From a virus, in the IMG/VR virus record IMGVR_UViG_3300042090_002088, positions 1 to 33,078 of that record: a stretch of DNA of 33,078 nt; one strand, written 5' to 3'. Below the pieces are notes generated by a model. The model had not been told where the DNA came from and searched no databases. It saw only the letters and a program-made list of their open reading frames with translations. Of this stretch, positions 1-8,214 are shown one piece after another. The translations under genes and the position numbers were made by a program. Within the stretch, counting starts at the first letter, position 1; the number at the start of each line of letters is the position of its first letter.

Positions 1-638
1 CCGCCGCCGGATTCCGCGAAGGCTAGCAAAAACGTGATGAACGTATCCGTACCAGACCCGCCCAGCGTGAAGGTCGCCGCTGTGTTGCCGGTTGCCGTCA
101 CGCGCTTGTCCTCTACTCGACCACCATAATTGCTAGGTACAAATCGGTTCGTGAACCCTGTACCGGCAGCTCCTGCGGTGTCGTTCTGGGGATTCCACAT
201 CTGCCCATAGATCAATGCTGGCTGCGTCGTTACGTTGAAGTTCGTGGAAGTCAGAATGTCAGTGCCGGTGCCGGGACTGGTTTGCGTATTGCTGACTGAC
301 CCGAGTAGGGCGCCAGTAGTTGCAATGCCCGAATACTCCGTGATCGTCGTGACGATAGTCCCCGGAGGACCGCCGTTATAAGTACACGTCGCCGAAGTGA
401 TACCGGCCTCGCAGTTCTGGAGGTAGTAGTACGTGACATAAGATGAGACTATCGCCTGCGTAGCAATCGCCTGCGTCCAGTTGACCGAATTATTATCCTG
501 TACCTGAGTTAGAAGCGGATTGCCGGCACCAGAACTGGTGAACGACGCTAGCACCAGCAAATTCCCCGCACTGGGGGATACCGATATCGTCGCTGAGTTA
601 GCGGAATTCTGGACTGATTGTACCCATGCGTATGCCAT
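1..638 (-). CDS. Tail-fibre-like virion protein, cut by the left window edge
   Basis: An ATG at 638 opens a frame that stays open for 212 codons to position 1, so the C-terminus lies outside the window. It follows the stop of the previous gene after a single base (TAACATG), which argues for this start and for coupling. The protein is rich in Thr, Ser, Gly, Asn and Val with alternating hydrophobic residues. It includes a stretch GNLLVLASF, a later ITEYSGIATTG segment and two cysteines (NCEAG and ATCTY) that could pair. This is the look of an all-beta, adhesin-like or carbohydrate-binding domain, as found in phage tail fibres and secreted surface proteins. No signal peptide is visible, unlike the two upstream genes. 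I do not recognise a named family. The role in receptor binding is inferred from composition and from the tail-fibre neighbours. Confidence 0.7.
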   Translation of the reverse strand, partial: MAYAWVQSVQNSANSATISVSPSAGNLLVLASFTSSGAGNPLLTQVQDNNSVNWTQAIATQAIVSSYVTYYYLQNCEAGITSATCTYNGGPPGTIVTTITEYSGIATTGALLGSVSNTQTSPGTGTDILTSTNFNVTTQPALIYGQMWNPQNDTAGAAGTGFTNRFVPSNYGGRVEDKRVTATGNTAATFTLGGSGTDTFITFLLAFAESGG

Positions 639-639
639 G

Positions 640-2061
640 TTAGTTCGCCGTTAGCAGGTTGGCGGCATTGACGCCGCAGTCTGTGCCGTCATTCGCGGCG
701 TTCTTTCCAGCCGATCCACCGACAAGCGCCCACCCGGCGGCGCTATGTCCGCCGCCAGAAGATCCGCCCACGAAAGATATTGCTCCCGTAACGCCATGTG
801 CTTCATTTGGTGGATTGGCGGCGGCAAACGCTGAGAGCGTATACGTGGTGTGATTATTCAAGTAGCGCGCTAGCGAATCCGTGGCCGTGTAGTCGAACGT
901 GCAGCCGCCTAGGCCAGTCGTGTACTGGCCGACGTCGTGTCCGCTGCCCGCCGGGGTGCCGTTGATGGCGGCGCCGGCAATGACGGTGTTGGTGAACGTA
1001 TTGTTCGTGGACGTCAGGTCGCCGTTGGCCGTGAAGCTGCCGTAGAACGTGTTGTGATTGAAAGTCGCATAACTGGCGGTCGCGCCGGGGCCGCCGCCGC
1101 CGTTCAGATTCAGCTGCACCGAGCTGCCAGAGTTTACGCCGTCGCCAATGAATACGTTGTTCTGATAGGCGACGTGATCGCGCTGACCACCGAGCCCGAG
1201 TGTGCCCGTGAGATCGATGATGCAATTCTTGATCGTGCCACCGGGGTTGATCTGCGGGTTGTGCTTGAAGTAGATCGGGCGCGCGCTGCCCACGACAAGC
1301 GCTCCGATGACGGTGATGGGTGCCGTCGAGTTGTCGAAAAACAGGCATGCCTGATTGTTGGCTTTAACGGGTCCCGTCCAGCTTCCGCGCACGATCTCGA
1401 TGAGTCCGGTGTTGTTCACGTCCCACTGGATGATGCCGCTGTTGTCGGTGTTGCCGAGCGAGTCGTTGCGCGTTCCGGTGATGTCGATGAACCGGATGTT
1501 TGAGCACGGCCCGACCGGGCTGTTGGGTCCGTTGCCGAGCCTGAACCCGGTGTCCGCAGAGTTAAGGCTGAACCCCTTGAAGTACCAATACGCCATGTTG
1601 ATCATGATCCGGCCGCTGTACCCAGACCCGCCGTAGGTGCCCGCAGTCAGATTATTGATCGTCGCCGTTTCCCACGTGCCAGCGGTCCAGTTTCCTCCGG
1701 TCGGGTAGCACGACACGATGATCGGATTGCCGGCCGTGCCGCTGTTCATCGCGACGACGCCCATGTCGGGCCACGGTGCGACTACGCTGCCCTGACGCAC
1801 CCAGAGCGCCTGCCCGGCGGTCAGTGTCGCGAGACGCGCAGCAGTGATGTTGTTCCACGGGCTCGCGAACGTGCCGCTGCCGTCACTCCCGGCCGTCGTG
1901 TCGAGATACAGATCTCCGGCCTGCGGTGCGCGGATAGCATACGGATCAACGCCGCCGGAGCTGGCGCCGGCGCCGCGCCCGTGCCTTGCGAGGGCGTCGA
2001 ACGGCATGCCGGAGGCAAGCGCCGCGCTGATCGTGGCCTGCAAAAAGTCCCTGCGCTTCAC
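640..2061 (-). CDS. Beta-helix tailspike-like protein with Tat-like N-terminus
   Basis: A 473-residue protein starting at GTG 2061, one base after the TGA of the previous gene. The frame is open further upstream, but that part overlaps the previous gene and reads as arginine-rich shadow. The N-terminus MKRRDFLQATISAALASG has a twin-arginine motif (RRDFL) followed by a moderately hydrophobic stretch, like a Tat signal. The body has irregular repeats rich in Asn, Gly and Ser with short strands (NPIIVSCYP, YWYFKGFSL, NIRFIDITG, IIQWDVNNTGLIEIV, NNVFIGDG, FNHNTFYGSF), the usual sign of a right-handed parallel beta-helix as in tailspikes and pectate-lyase folds. Such proteins often bind or cleave surface polysaccharide, but I cannot identify catalytic residues. 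The position in the tail-fibre cluster supports a receptor-binding role. Fold 0.7, Tat signal 0.5. Confidence 0.7.
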   Translation of the reverse strand: MKRRDFLQATISAALASGMPFDALARHGRGAGASSGGVDPYAIRAPQAGDLYLDTTAGSDGSGTFASPWNNITAARLATLTAGQALWVRQGSVVAPWPDMGVVAMNSGTAGNPIIVSCYPTGGNWTAGTWETATINNLTAGTYGGSGYSGRIMINMAYWYFKGFSLNSADTGFRLGNGPNSPVGPCSNIRFIDITGTRNDSLGNTDNSGIIQWDVNNTGLIEIVRGSWTGPVKANNQACLFFDNSTAPITVIGALVVGSARPIYFKHNPQINPGGTIKNCIIDLTGTLGLGGQRDHVAYQNNVFIGDGVNSGSSVQLNLNGGGGPGATASYATFNHNTFYGSFTANGDLTSTNNTFTNTVIAGAAINGTPAGSGHDVGQYTTGLGGCTFDYTATDSLARYLNNHTTYTLSAFAAANPPNEAHGVTGAISFVGGSSGGGHSAAGWALVGGSAGKNAANDGTDCGVNAANLLTAN

Positions 2062-2062
2062 G

Positions 2063-3958
2063 TCAGAACCCCGCCGCCGTGGCGACGTAGTTCCACTTCG
2101 ACGTCGCGCTGTTGTAGATGAACAGGAAGTAATCGTACTTGCTGCTGCCCGTCGTCGCCGTGGGGAGCGCAACTGTGCCGCCTGTGTACGCGCTACCCCA
2201 TGAAAACGTCTGCACGTTCGTCGAGCTGATGCGCAACGTCCACTTCTGGCCGTCGACAGGAGTGCCGGTCGGATTGTTGGCGGTTAGCGTGCCCGCGGTC
2301 TGCGTGTTGGCCTGCTCGCTGATGTCGGCGTTGCCGATGTTCGGCGTAAACGATGTCGCATTGGTCAACGTTTCGGTGCGCGGCGCGACAAAGCCGGTAG
2401 CGTTGCCGATATTCGGCGTCGTCAGCGTTGGCGACGTCGCGAAGACAGCATTCCCGCTACCCGTCGCGCCGGCCGCCGTGACGCCGCCAATCGAGATGCT
2501 CGTGCCGAAGGTCTGCAGGGCCGACCACGTCTGCGCGTAATTCGTTTCGGCCAAGGTGCCAGTATTGGCAGGCAGGCTAGCCGTCACGGATCCTAGGGCG
2601 CCCGTCACGGGTTGCACGGTCACCGTGCCGCTCGTCGCGTTACCCAAGGACACGCTACCCGCCGTGCCACTCGCGCCCAGCGACAGCGCACCCGCGGCGA
2701 TCGTTGCGTTCGGCGCGTTGGACACGGCATTCGTGCTCGTCGCGTAGTACGGCAAGTGGCCGCTTGTGCCCGCGTTGACCGTACCGCTGCCCGCCGGCGT
2801 GACCGCTGTGCACGCGGACACCTGATAGTTCGTGCCGTCGCTCGTGATCGTGCACCCCGCATTCGTGGCGACCGCAATGCTCGTGCCGCCGTTCAGCGTG
2901 CTCGGCGAATTCGCCGTGATCGTTGCCGTGCCGGCGCCGATGTCCTGTACGTCCAGCGAGAAGCCGAGACCAAATCCGGTCGTCGACGTATTGGGCAGCG
3001 TGACAGCGATGGCGCTCGCATTGCTGAAGGTAACGAGCTTGGAATTATCGCTGCTGACGAATGTATACGTCGTTCCGGTCTGCGCGTTGATGTTGGAGAT
3101 GAAGGCCAGCGACCCGCTCGCGATGCTCAGGCCGGCGCCGAGGCCAATATTGCCCAGCGAACTGCCGTTGACGTACAGCAGGTAATTACTCGTGCCGCCC
3201 GAGATGCCAGTCGAGCCGACAATCAGGTTGCCAACGCTTGGCGTCGCCCACGTGCCGTTACCGGACCAGAAGGTGGACGCCGATGCTCCCGTGCCGCTGT
3301 TCAAATTGCCAACGGGTAGATTCCCGGTAATGCATGTTGCCAGCGAACACCCGGTAGCGTTGGCGAGTCCAATGGATGCCGGCGTTCCCGTGGCATTCGT
3401 GAGAACAAGCGATGCCGGAGTGCCCGTGGCATTCGTGAGGACGAGCGCGCTCGGCGTGCCGAGTGCGGGCGTCGTAAATGTCGGCGACGTCGTAAGCGCT
3501 ACGTTGCCCGATCCGCTCGTCGGCAGGTTGCCGAGGATGCCAGAGGAGTTGTAGAGCACGTAGCCGTTATTGCCGGCGCTGATCGTCGACGTGCCCACCG
3601 TGAGATTGCCGCCGCCACTTCCCGTACCGCACGGATTGCCGCTGTCCGACAGCGACGTCGCCGACGCCCACTGCACGCAGTGCCCAGTCGTGATGCCGCC
3701 GGTGAACACCGGGATGCTCGCGCCGGCCAGCGAAGCCGCCCCAGTGCCGCCGTACGCGGGCGCGAGCACACCGCTCGTGAAGCCGAGGTACGTCTCCAGA
3801 TTGATCATCTGCGTGCGGTACGTCACCGTGCCGGTGTCGTAGAGCGTGTACCCCGTGCTCAGCACGGTGCTCGTCGTCGGCAACTGGTTGACGACGACCT
3901 GCGCGCTGGCCTGCGCAGCGAACAGGACGGCGAGCAGCAATGCGCGGATGAATTTCAT
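2063..3958 (-). CDS. Tail-fibre-like repetitive protein with Sec signal peptide
   Basis: A 631-residue protein. The start is ATG 3958, preceded at good distance by GGAG (TTTGGAGTCCCAAC). The N-terminus [19 protein letters not shown] is a textbook Sec signal peptide: short basic n-region, leucine-rich core and an A-S-A cleavage site before QVVVNQLP. The mature part is low-complexity and all-beta in style, with repeats such as [20 protein letters not shown] near residues 190-230 and further NATG or GTPxS units. This is typical of phage tail-fibre shafts. The C-terminus ([10 protein letters not shown], then [11 protein letters not shown] and [11 protein letters not shown]) looks like a compact beta domain. 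The gene is probably co-transcribed with the next two fibre genes. A secretion signal on a virion protein is unusual, since phage fibres normally fold in the cytoplasm. The alternative is a secreted phage-encoded surface protein. Confidence 0.75.
   Translation of the reverse strand: MKFIRALLLAVLFAAQASAQVVVNQLPTTSTVLSTGYTLYDTGTVTYRTQMINLETYLGFTSGVLAPAYGGTGAASLAGASIPVFTGGITTGHCVQWASATSLSDSGNPCGTGSGGGNLTVGTSTISAGNNGYVLYNSSGILGNLPTSGSGNVALTTSPTFTTPALGTPSALVLTNATGTPASLVLTNATGTPASIGLANATGCSLATCITGNLPVGNLNSGTGASASTFWSGNGTWATPSVGNLIVGSTGISGGTSNYLLYVNGSSLGNIGLGAGLSIASGSLAFISNINAQTGTTYTFVSSDNSKLVTFSNASAIAVTLPNTSTTGFGLGFSLDVQDIGAGTATITANSPSTLNGGTSIAVATNAGCTITSDGTNYQVSACTAVTPAGSGTVNAGTSGHLPYYATSTNAVSNAPNATIAAGALSLGASGTAGSVSLGNATSGTVTVQPVTGALGSVTASLPANTGTLAETNYAQTWSALQTFGTSISIGGVTAAGATGSGNAVFATSPTLTTPNIGNATGFVAPRTETLTNATSFTPNIGNADISEQANTQTAGTLTANNPTGTPVDGQKWTLRISSTNVQTFSWGSAYTGGTVALPTATTGSSKYDYFLFIYNSATSKWNYVATAAGF
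3375..3446 (-). repeat. Two tandem 36-bp repeats inside the fibre gene
   Basis: Two near-identical 36-base units (3375-3410 and 3411-3446) encode the repeated peptide ATGTPAS(L/I)VLTN. A decayed third unit follows to about 3480. Such in-frame repeats in fibre genes can expand or shrink by recombination and so change fibre length. Confidence 0.8.
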
Positions 3959-4008
3959 GTTGGGACTCCAAAAACACTCGGTGAGGGTAGCGCGTGCCCG
4001 GCACGCTC

Positions 4009-4941
4009 TCAAGTACTCGGCTGGATGATGACACCGGAATCCGTCTCGATGGGCACACCGGAGTCCGTCGTGAGGTTCTGCGACACGATGGTCGCGCTCG
4101 TCTCGATGTCGACGCCGGCGTCCGTGGTGATCTGCTGGCCGCTGTCGGTGAGCAGGAACTGGCCGTACGTCGGCGGCACGGGCGTCGGCGCGGCCGTCGC
4201 GAACAGCTCGGCGACCTCGGGCACGGCGGCCGCGCTGCGCGGCACGCCGACGTTCGCCGTGCGCACGACCGTAGTGGGCAGCAACAGCCCGTTAGCGGCG
4301 ATCGGCGTCGCCGCGGTGTACGTGAAGAGCATCGCGGTGACCTGCGTCACCGTGAAGATGCCGTCGGCAAGCCGGTCGCCGGATCCCATGACGCCGACCT
4401 GCGAGCCCGTCGCCAGCCCCTTGGGCGTGACGCCGAACGTCATGGACACCGTCTTGCTGCCGTTTGACGACAGCGAGATCGGCGTGAGCGCGGCGCCCCA
4501 CGTGAGGCCGGCGACGAGCGGCGCCTGCCCGATGATCTGCCTGCCCGTTGGCCTGCCGATGGATTGCCGCGCGAGGGCTATGCCGGCGTCCGTGACGATC
4601 GTGTTCGGCGACGACACGGGCAGCCCGGTCGCGGGATCCGTGCTGCCGCCCTGCAGCAGGGCAAAGTAGTCGTTGGCCGCGGCGTCGAAGTCCTGCACGC
4701 GCGCGTTGACGATGGGCAGCGGATCGGGCGGCACGATGATGCTGCGCACGTTCTCCTGCGGCGTGTCGAGGCAGTCCTTGCACACCAAGATCTTGATGTT
4801 GAGGAGCGCGGCGCCGCGCCACTCGTACTGCCACTGCAGGTCGACAAAGTTGTAGCGGAACCCGCAACGATCGCAGATGGCGTGTGCCTGCGGACGACTC
4901 GCGGACGTCCGCGCGCGCCCCGCTTGTGAGGCGTACGACAT
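4009..4941 (-). CDS. Conserved phage structural protein with zinc-knuckle N-terminus
   Basis: A 310-residue protein starting at ATG 4941, two bases after the stop of the previous gene. Further upstream the same frame only overlaps that gene. Residues about 20-55 carry two CxxC pairs (AICDRCGF and LVCKDCLD) around an aromatic stretch, [12 protein letters not shown], followed by [17 protein letters not shown] recognise this arrangement as common in tailed-phage genomes near the neck and tail genes, without an established function. The C-terminal part has repeats built on TDSG/TDAG followed by a short hydrophobic strand ([18 protein letters not shown] and [13 protein letters not shown]), which suggests a short beta-solenoid or fibre-like tip. 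A likely role is a neck, tail or fibre-adaptor protein. The first 50 bases downstream of its stop (3959-4008) hold only the ribosome site of the next gene. Confidence 0.7.
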   Translation of the reverse strand: MSYASQAGRARTSASRPQAHAICDRCGFRYNFVDLQWQYEWRGAALLNIKILVCKDCLDTPQENVRSIIVPPDPLPIVNARVQDFDAAANDYFALLQGGSTDPATGLPVSSPNTIVTDAGIALARQSIGRPTGRQIIGQAPLVAGLTWGAALTPISLSSNGSKTVSMTFGVTPKGLATGSQVGVMGSGDRLADGIFTVTQVTAMLFTYTAATPIAANGLLLPTTVVRTANVGVPRSAAAVPEVAELFATAAPTPVPPTYGQFLLTDSGQQITTDAGVDIETSATIVSQNLTTDSGVPIETDSGVIIQPST

Positions 4942-4943
4942 GG

Positions 4944-5633
4944 CTACGGCCTGAAGTACTGGCCGATCATCGGCGAAATGTAAACCTGCGACGTTTCTAT
5001 GTTCTGCGACGCGGCGTCGTTGTACGCGTCGGCGGCGAGCGCCTTGAGGCCCTCGGCCTTGTCGGGCGCCCAGATCGTCGCGACGCGCCACGCGAGTTCC
5101 AGCGTGAAGGCGTCGAGGAAGTAAATAGGCATCTCGACAGTCGCGGCGTCGGTGAGCACGGCGTCCTGAATCTGGCGCACGCGGTAGTAGTTGAAGCTCA
5201 CCTCGTTGCCGTCGGGCACCGGCCACAGCGTCACGGTGGGCGCGAGGAGGCGGTCAAACCAGTACGTCGTCGGAAAGCCCTGCTGGGCGATATTCGGGTA
5301 GCTCGCGTACTCCGTGCGCGAGATCGGCAGGATGAGGCGATTCGTTGCCCCGCTGCCCGTACCCTGCACGACGTAGGCGTCGAGCATGACGATCGTGTTG
5401 GACGGCACGCCGTACGTGGCCTGTCCCTGCACTAGCGGGACAACCTGCAGATCAACCGCCCACAGGTTTACGCCCTTTGAACTCCAACGCGACTGCAGCA
5501 GGTTGGCGGCCAGCCTGAGCGTCGACATGTGCTCTTGCGTGATGGCGGTATTGCGAATACCGACCATGTTGAACACATAGAGAGCCAGCTCGCCGAGCGA
5601 CGGGTTGAAGTTGTAGGTCGCCGACGTCGTCAT
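4944..5633 (-). CDS. Head-completion / DNA-stabilisation-like neck protein
   Basis: A 229-residue protein; ATG 5633 has a strong AGGAG site 8 bases upstream. The N-terminus (NPSLGELALYVFNMVGI) is followed by a helical stretch with TLRLAANLLQSRWSSKGVNLWAVD, then VPLVQGQATYGVP. This order (aligned helices, then W-S-x-G-x-x-L-W, then an L-x-x-G-x-x-x-Y strand) is what I know from P22 gp4-like packaged-DNA-stabilisation proteins and podoviral tubular-tail proteins. These bind under the portal and close the head after packaging. The middle holds TVTLWPVPDG and FNYYRVRQI strands, and the end is helical. The position between the capsid genes and the tail-fibre genes fits. The family call rests on pattern recognition only. 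Confidence 0.6.
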   Translation of the reverse strand: MTTSATYNFNPSLGELALYVFNMVGIRNTAITQEHMSTLRLAANLLQSRWSSKGVNLWAVDLQVVPLVQGQATYGVPSNTIVMLDAYVVQGTGSGATNRLILPISRTEYASYPNIAQQGFPTTYWFDRLLAPTVTLWPVPDGNEVSFNYYRVRQIQDAVLTDAATVEMPIYFLDAFTLELAWRVATIWAPDKAEGLKALAADAYNDAASQNIETSQVYISPMIGQYFRP

Positions 5634-5663
5634 CGCTGGGGCTCCTAAAGTGGCGCCGCCGCC

Positions 5664-6530
5664 TTAATACGGCACGGCCCCCTGCTGGGCAACGGTCATC
5701 GCCACGCTGCCCGCACCGGCCGTCGTGATGACGCGGGCGAAGCGCGGGGCCTGCGCGAACTGCGACTTGATGTTAGTCGACGCGGCCTGCGTGGTCGCGT
5801 CGCTCGACGCCAGCCACACCATGGCGGCAGGCGCGACGGGATTCGTGGGATCGCTGGGATCCTGATCGGTCTGCTGCAGGCTGTACGTGATCGTACCGTT
5901 GACGGCGAACGTCAGCGATACGGGGCCGGGCGCGAAGTCGTCGAGGCGCACCCACGGCGAGCTGCCGAAGCCCGCCGTGCCCACGCTCACCGTGCCCGTC
6001 GTCGCCGCGCTGATTACGACCTGCGTGACCGTGGCGTAACTGAGCACGGAATTCACGGTCGCCGTGCTGGCGAGCGTGACGGTCTCCGAGATCGGGTTGC
6101 CCGCCCAGTCTGTGCCGTACACCGTCGCCGTCTTGCCGGCGTCCGTCGACGACGTCGTGAACGTGATCTGCTGGGCGACGCCGATCTTGGCGACGGCGCC
6201 CAAGTACATGGTCTCCGAGGCCACGACAGCACCGACCGTCGACCACCACGAGTTCGCGACTGGCCCCGGACCCCAGAGAACGGCATTAGCGGGCACGCCG
6301 AGGCCGCTGAGCGCGAGCGGACTCAGCGAACCCACGCTAACCGCGCCCTGCGTGTTACCCGTCACGGAGAGCAGCCCCGTGGCGGCCAGCGATGCCGTGC
6401 CGATCCATTGCGCTGCGGCCAGCGTGCCGTTGATGGCGAGCTGGCCGGCGCCCGGCGCGGTCTGCGCAAGCGCTACGGCGGTCGCGACGGCAGCGCTGAA
6501 CGGGCCGGCGGTGACTGTGACTGGGCGCAT
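5664..6530 (-). CDS. Unknown beta-rich virion protein
   Basis: A 288-residue protein; ATG 6530 is preceded by AGGAG with a spacing of 6 bases. The sequence is rich in Ala, Thr, Val, Ser and Gly, with repeated short strands and few charged residues. The first 30 residues (MRPVTVTAGPFSAAVATAV) are weakly hydrophobic but lack a clear signal-peptide cleavage site. The C-terminal half (WVRLDDFAPGPVSLTFAVNG, then YSLQQTDQDP, then ARVITTAGAGSVAMTV) looks like a jelly-roll or immunoglobulin-type domain found in phage tail, neck or decoration proteins. A rho-independent terminator (6546-6571) ends just upstream of its ribosome site, so expression probably depends on read-through. I do not recognise a named family. 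Confidence 0.65.
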   Translation of the reverse strand: MRPVTVTAGPFSAAVATAVALAQTAPGAGQLAINGTLAAAQWIGTASLAATGLLSVTGNTQGAVSVGSLSPLALSGLGVPANAVLWGPGPVANSWWSTVGAVVASETMYLGAVAKIGVAQQITFTTSSTDAGKTATVYGTDWAGNPISETVTLASTATVNSVLSYATVTQVVISAATTGTVSVGTAGFGSSPWVRLDDFAPGPVSLTFAVNGTITYSLQQTDQDPSDPTNPVAPAAMVWLASSDATTQAASTNIKSQFAQAPRFARVITTAGAGSVAMTVAQQGAVPY

Positions 6531-6545
6531 TCCGATCTCCTAAGG

Positions 6546-6571
6546 AAAAACGGGGCCGCTAGGGCCCCGTT
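6546..6571 (-). terminator. Rho-independent terminator
   Basis: On the minus strand a 9-base-pair stem AACGGGGCC / GGCCCCGTT with a 5-base loop is followed at once by a run of five T. It lies after the 115-residue gene and before the 288-residue gene. Its T run is almost adjacent to the ribosome site of the latter. Confidence 0.85.
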
Positions 6572-6596
6572 CTAGCCGGTGTGAAGGCAGCCGCCC

Positions 6597-6944
6597 TCAC
6601 TCCATCTCGATGCCGCGACCCTTGGGCGGCGTACCGCGCTTGGCCGTCGTGAACGGGCTCGTCTCGCACGCGGCCTGCGCGCGGCCGCCCGACTTGCGCG
6701 GCTTGCGGCCCGCGTTCGCAGCGCCCGCCGAGCCGGCGACAGCGCCGCCAGCGCGCCGCTTGGCGCGACCACCGCGCTTGCGGTCGTCGTAGTCGCCCTC
6801 GGCCTTCTCCTCGGCTTCCTTGATGTTCTTGTCGTCGCCGGGCCCCGTGCGCGACGGGTTGTCCTTGCCGTCGCGGCGCAGATCCTCTTCAGCCTCGTTG
6901 ACGCCACCGGTCTCCCGGTGCTTGCGACCCTTGTGACCCTTCAT
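6597..6944 (-). CDS. Small highly charged phage protein
   Basis: A 115-residue protein; ATG 6944 follows an AGGAGT site by 6 bases. It is strongly charged and probably disordered. The first half is rich in Lys, Arg, Glu and Asp (MKGHKGRKHRETGG, EAEEKAEGDYDDRKRGGRA). The second half is rich in Gly, Ala and Arg with SGGRAQAACE near the end. Similar Lys/Gly/Arg-rich proteins with GGR elements are common in the structural operons of environmental phages. They are possibly nucleic-acid-binding or internal head proteins, but the function is not established. The terminator at 6546 follows its stop. Confidence 0.65.
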   Translation of the reverse strand: MKGHKGRKHRETGGVNEAEEDLRRDGKDNPSRTGPGDDKNIKEAEEKAEGDYDDRKRGGRAKRRAGGAVAGSAGAANAGRKPRKSGGRAQAACETSPFTTAKRGTPPKGRGIEME

Positions 6945-6977
6945 GTCAGTACTCCTGTCGAGTGGTAGTCACGCCGC

Positions 6978-7520
6978 TTACGAGGCGTTGTTGATGCCCT
7001 GCACATAGAACACGCTGAGCGTGCCGATGCCCGCGCCGTTCGCAGACGACACGATGCCGACTTGGACATCGGTGTTGCCGACGTTGTCCCACAGCGCGAT
7101 CGTCGGTCCCGTCGACGGCAGCAGCGTCGTGCTGAGCTGGCCGAGCGCGGTCCACGAACCCACCGCGGCGCCCGTGATCGCCGTGCCCGTCGAGAACTGC
7201 ACGCCGAACGTGCCCGTGCCGATCGTCGTCACCATCATGTAGATGTCGGTGATCTGGCTCTGCGCGGGCAGCACGATGGGGTTGCCACCGTACTGGATCG
7301 CCGTGCCCTGCGTGACGCCAGCCGACGTCTGCACCATGTTGGCGTAGCCCGAGTTGGCGACGCCGAGCTGCGTCTCGCCGACGGCGGCGAGCACACCACT
7401 GCCGTCGCCGTGCACGATGTTGCCGGCGAGCAAGGGGCCCGTGAAGTACGCGCCCGGGAAGATCGGGCTGCCGTTGGCCTGCACGCCCGCAGCGTTGAGT
7501 ACGCCACCATTGATTTCCAT
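6978..7520 (-). CDS. Unknown beta-rich virion protein
   Basis: A 180-residue protein; ATG 7520 has an AGGAG site 6 bases upstream. The composition is Gly, Ala, Thr, Val, Ser and Ile rich with almost no charged residues (NGGVLNAAGVQANGSPIFPG at the start, SVFYVQGINNAS at the end). This points to a beta-sandwich virion protein, for example a head-decoration or tail protein. No family is recognised. The gene is separated from the upstream endonuclease gene by only 8 bases. Confidence 0.6.
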   Translation of the reverse strand: MEINGGVLNAAGVQANGSPIFPGAYFTGPLLAGNIVHGDGSGVLAAVGETQLGVANSGYANMVQTSAGVTQGTAIQYGGNPIVLPAQSQITDIYMMVTTIGTGTFGVQFSTGTAITGAAVGSWTALGQLSTTLLPSTGPTIALWDNVGNTDVQVGIVSSANGAGIGTLSVFYVQGINNAS

Positions 7521-7528
7521 GTCAGCTC

Positions 7529-8170
7529 CTAAGTGCCTGCGTGTCGCTCCACGTAGTCCGCGGCCTTGCGCAGCACTACGGGGTCGTCACCGAGTTTACC
7601 GAGTCCCGTGTTGCACGCAACACATAGTAGCCCGCGAACCCTGCCGCTCTCGTGGTCGTGGTCGACCGCCAGAGCCTTGACCTTGCCGTTGCGCGTCTCG
7701 CATTCCGGCTTCCCGCAAATCGCGCACAGACCGCGCTGTGCTTCAACCATCTCGGCGTAGCGCGCGGCCGTGATGCCGAATCTGCGCTCGCGTTCCTTGG
7801 CGCTCAGCTCCTTCCGACGTACCTCGCGATACGCCCGCTGGTAAGAGGCCCGGCCCTGCCGCGTGGCATGATCATGTCGAGCATCTACCGCAAACCATTC
7901 GACCAAATTCTCGATTCGACAATCATCAACATCACCGTTCAAAAACTTCAAACGGTGCGGCATAACACCGTGAACCCAAAGCCAAGCCAGTCTACTGGCC
8001 TGATAGATGCGACGCCGAACCTTGATGATTCGATGTCCCGCCGCTCCCGGCGTCCCAGCTCTACTGCCTGTCTTGATTCCTTTCCCTCCGCCGATCCACG
8101 TGAAGTGGCCGGTTTGTGGGTCGTAATCCAAGCAGCGCTTCAAGTCCTCAAGATCGATTTCGTCCGCCAT
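7529..8170 (-). CDS. Endonuclease VII-like HNH nuclease with extra N-terminal HNH-type domain
   Basis: A 213-residue protein from ATG 8170. Residues about 145-213 match the recombination endonuclease VII fold: zinc ligands C149 and C152, then DHDH (residues 170-173), then G-L-L-C-x-x-C-N (C183, C186, N187) and a C-terminal LRKAADYV helix. Residues about 10-90 look like an HNH_3-type homing-nuclease domain (LDYDPQTGHFTWIGG, YQASRLAWLWVHG, LNGDVDDCRIENL). There the expected catalytic Asp-His is replaced by Lys-Phe (residues 75-76) and the usual DNR reads DCR, so this half is probably inactive and kept for DNA binding. The gene sits alone between the major capsid gene and a virion gene, as free-standing homing endonucleases do. 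Its middle is visibly less GC-rich than its neighbours, a sign of transfer. The ribosome site lies in a hairpin (8171-8202). Confidence 0.8.
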   Translation of the reverse strand: MADEIDLEDLKRCLDYDPQTGHFTWIGGGKGIKTGSRAGTPGAAGHRIIKVRRRIYQASRLAWLWVHGVMPHRLKFLNGDVDDCRIENLVEWFAVDARHDHATRQGRASYQRAYREVRRKELSAKERERRFGITAARYAEMVEAQRGLCAICGKPECETRNGKVKALAVDHDHESGRVRGLLCVACNTGLGKLGDDPVVLRKAADYVERHAGT

Positions 8171-8202
8171 GATCCGGGCTCCTTTTTAGGTGAGCCCTGA
8201 TC
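8171..8202 (-). promoter_or_regulatory. Hairpin hiding the ribosome site of the endonuclease gene
   Basis: In the minus-strand RNA, GATCAGGGCTC (8202-8192) pairs with GAGCCCGGATC (8181-8171) over 10 of 11 positions, with one A-G mismatch and a 10-base loop. The AAGGAG ribosome site (8184-8179) is half in the loop and half in the stem, and the stem ends directly at the ATG. No T run follows, so this is not a normal terminator. It should lower translation, as 5' hairpins do for several T4 homing endonuclease genes. Confidence 0.65.
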
Positions 8203-8214
8203 ATAACACATTCC

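Noticed and set aside
3375-3480. Short direct repeats as a CRISPR array
   Set aside because: The units are adjacent, without spacers, and in frame with a fibre gene.
8171-8202. Hairpin after the capsid gene as a terminator
   Set aside because: No T run follows and the stem ends at the next start codon; control of translation explains it better.
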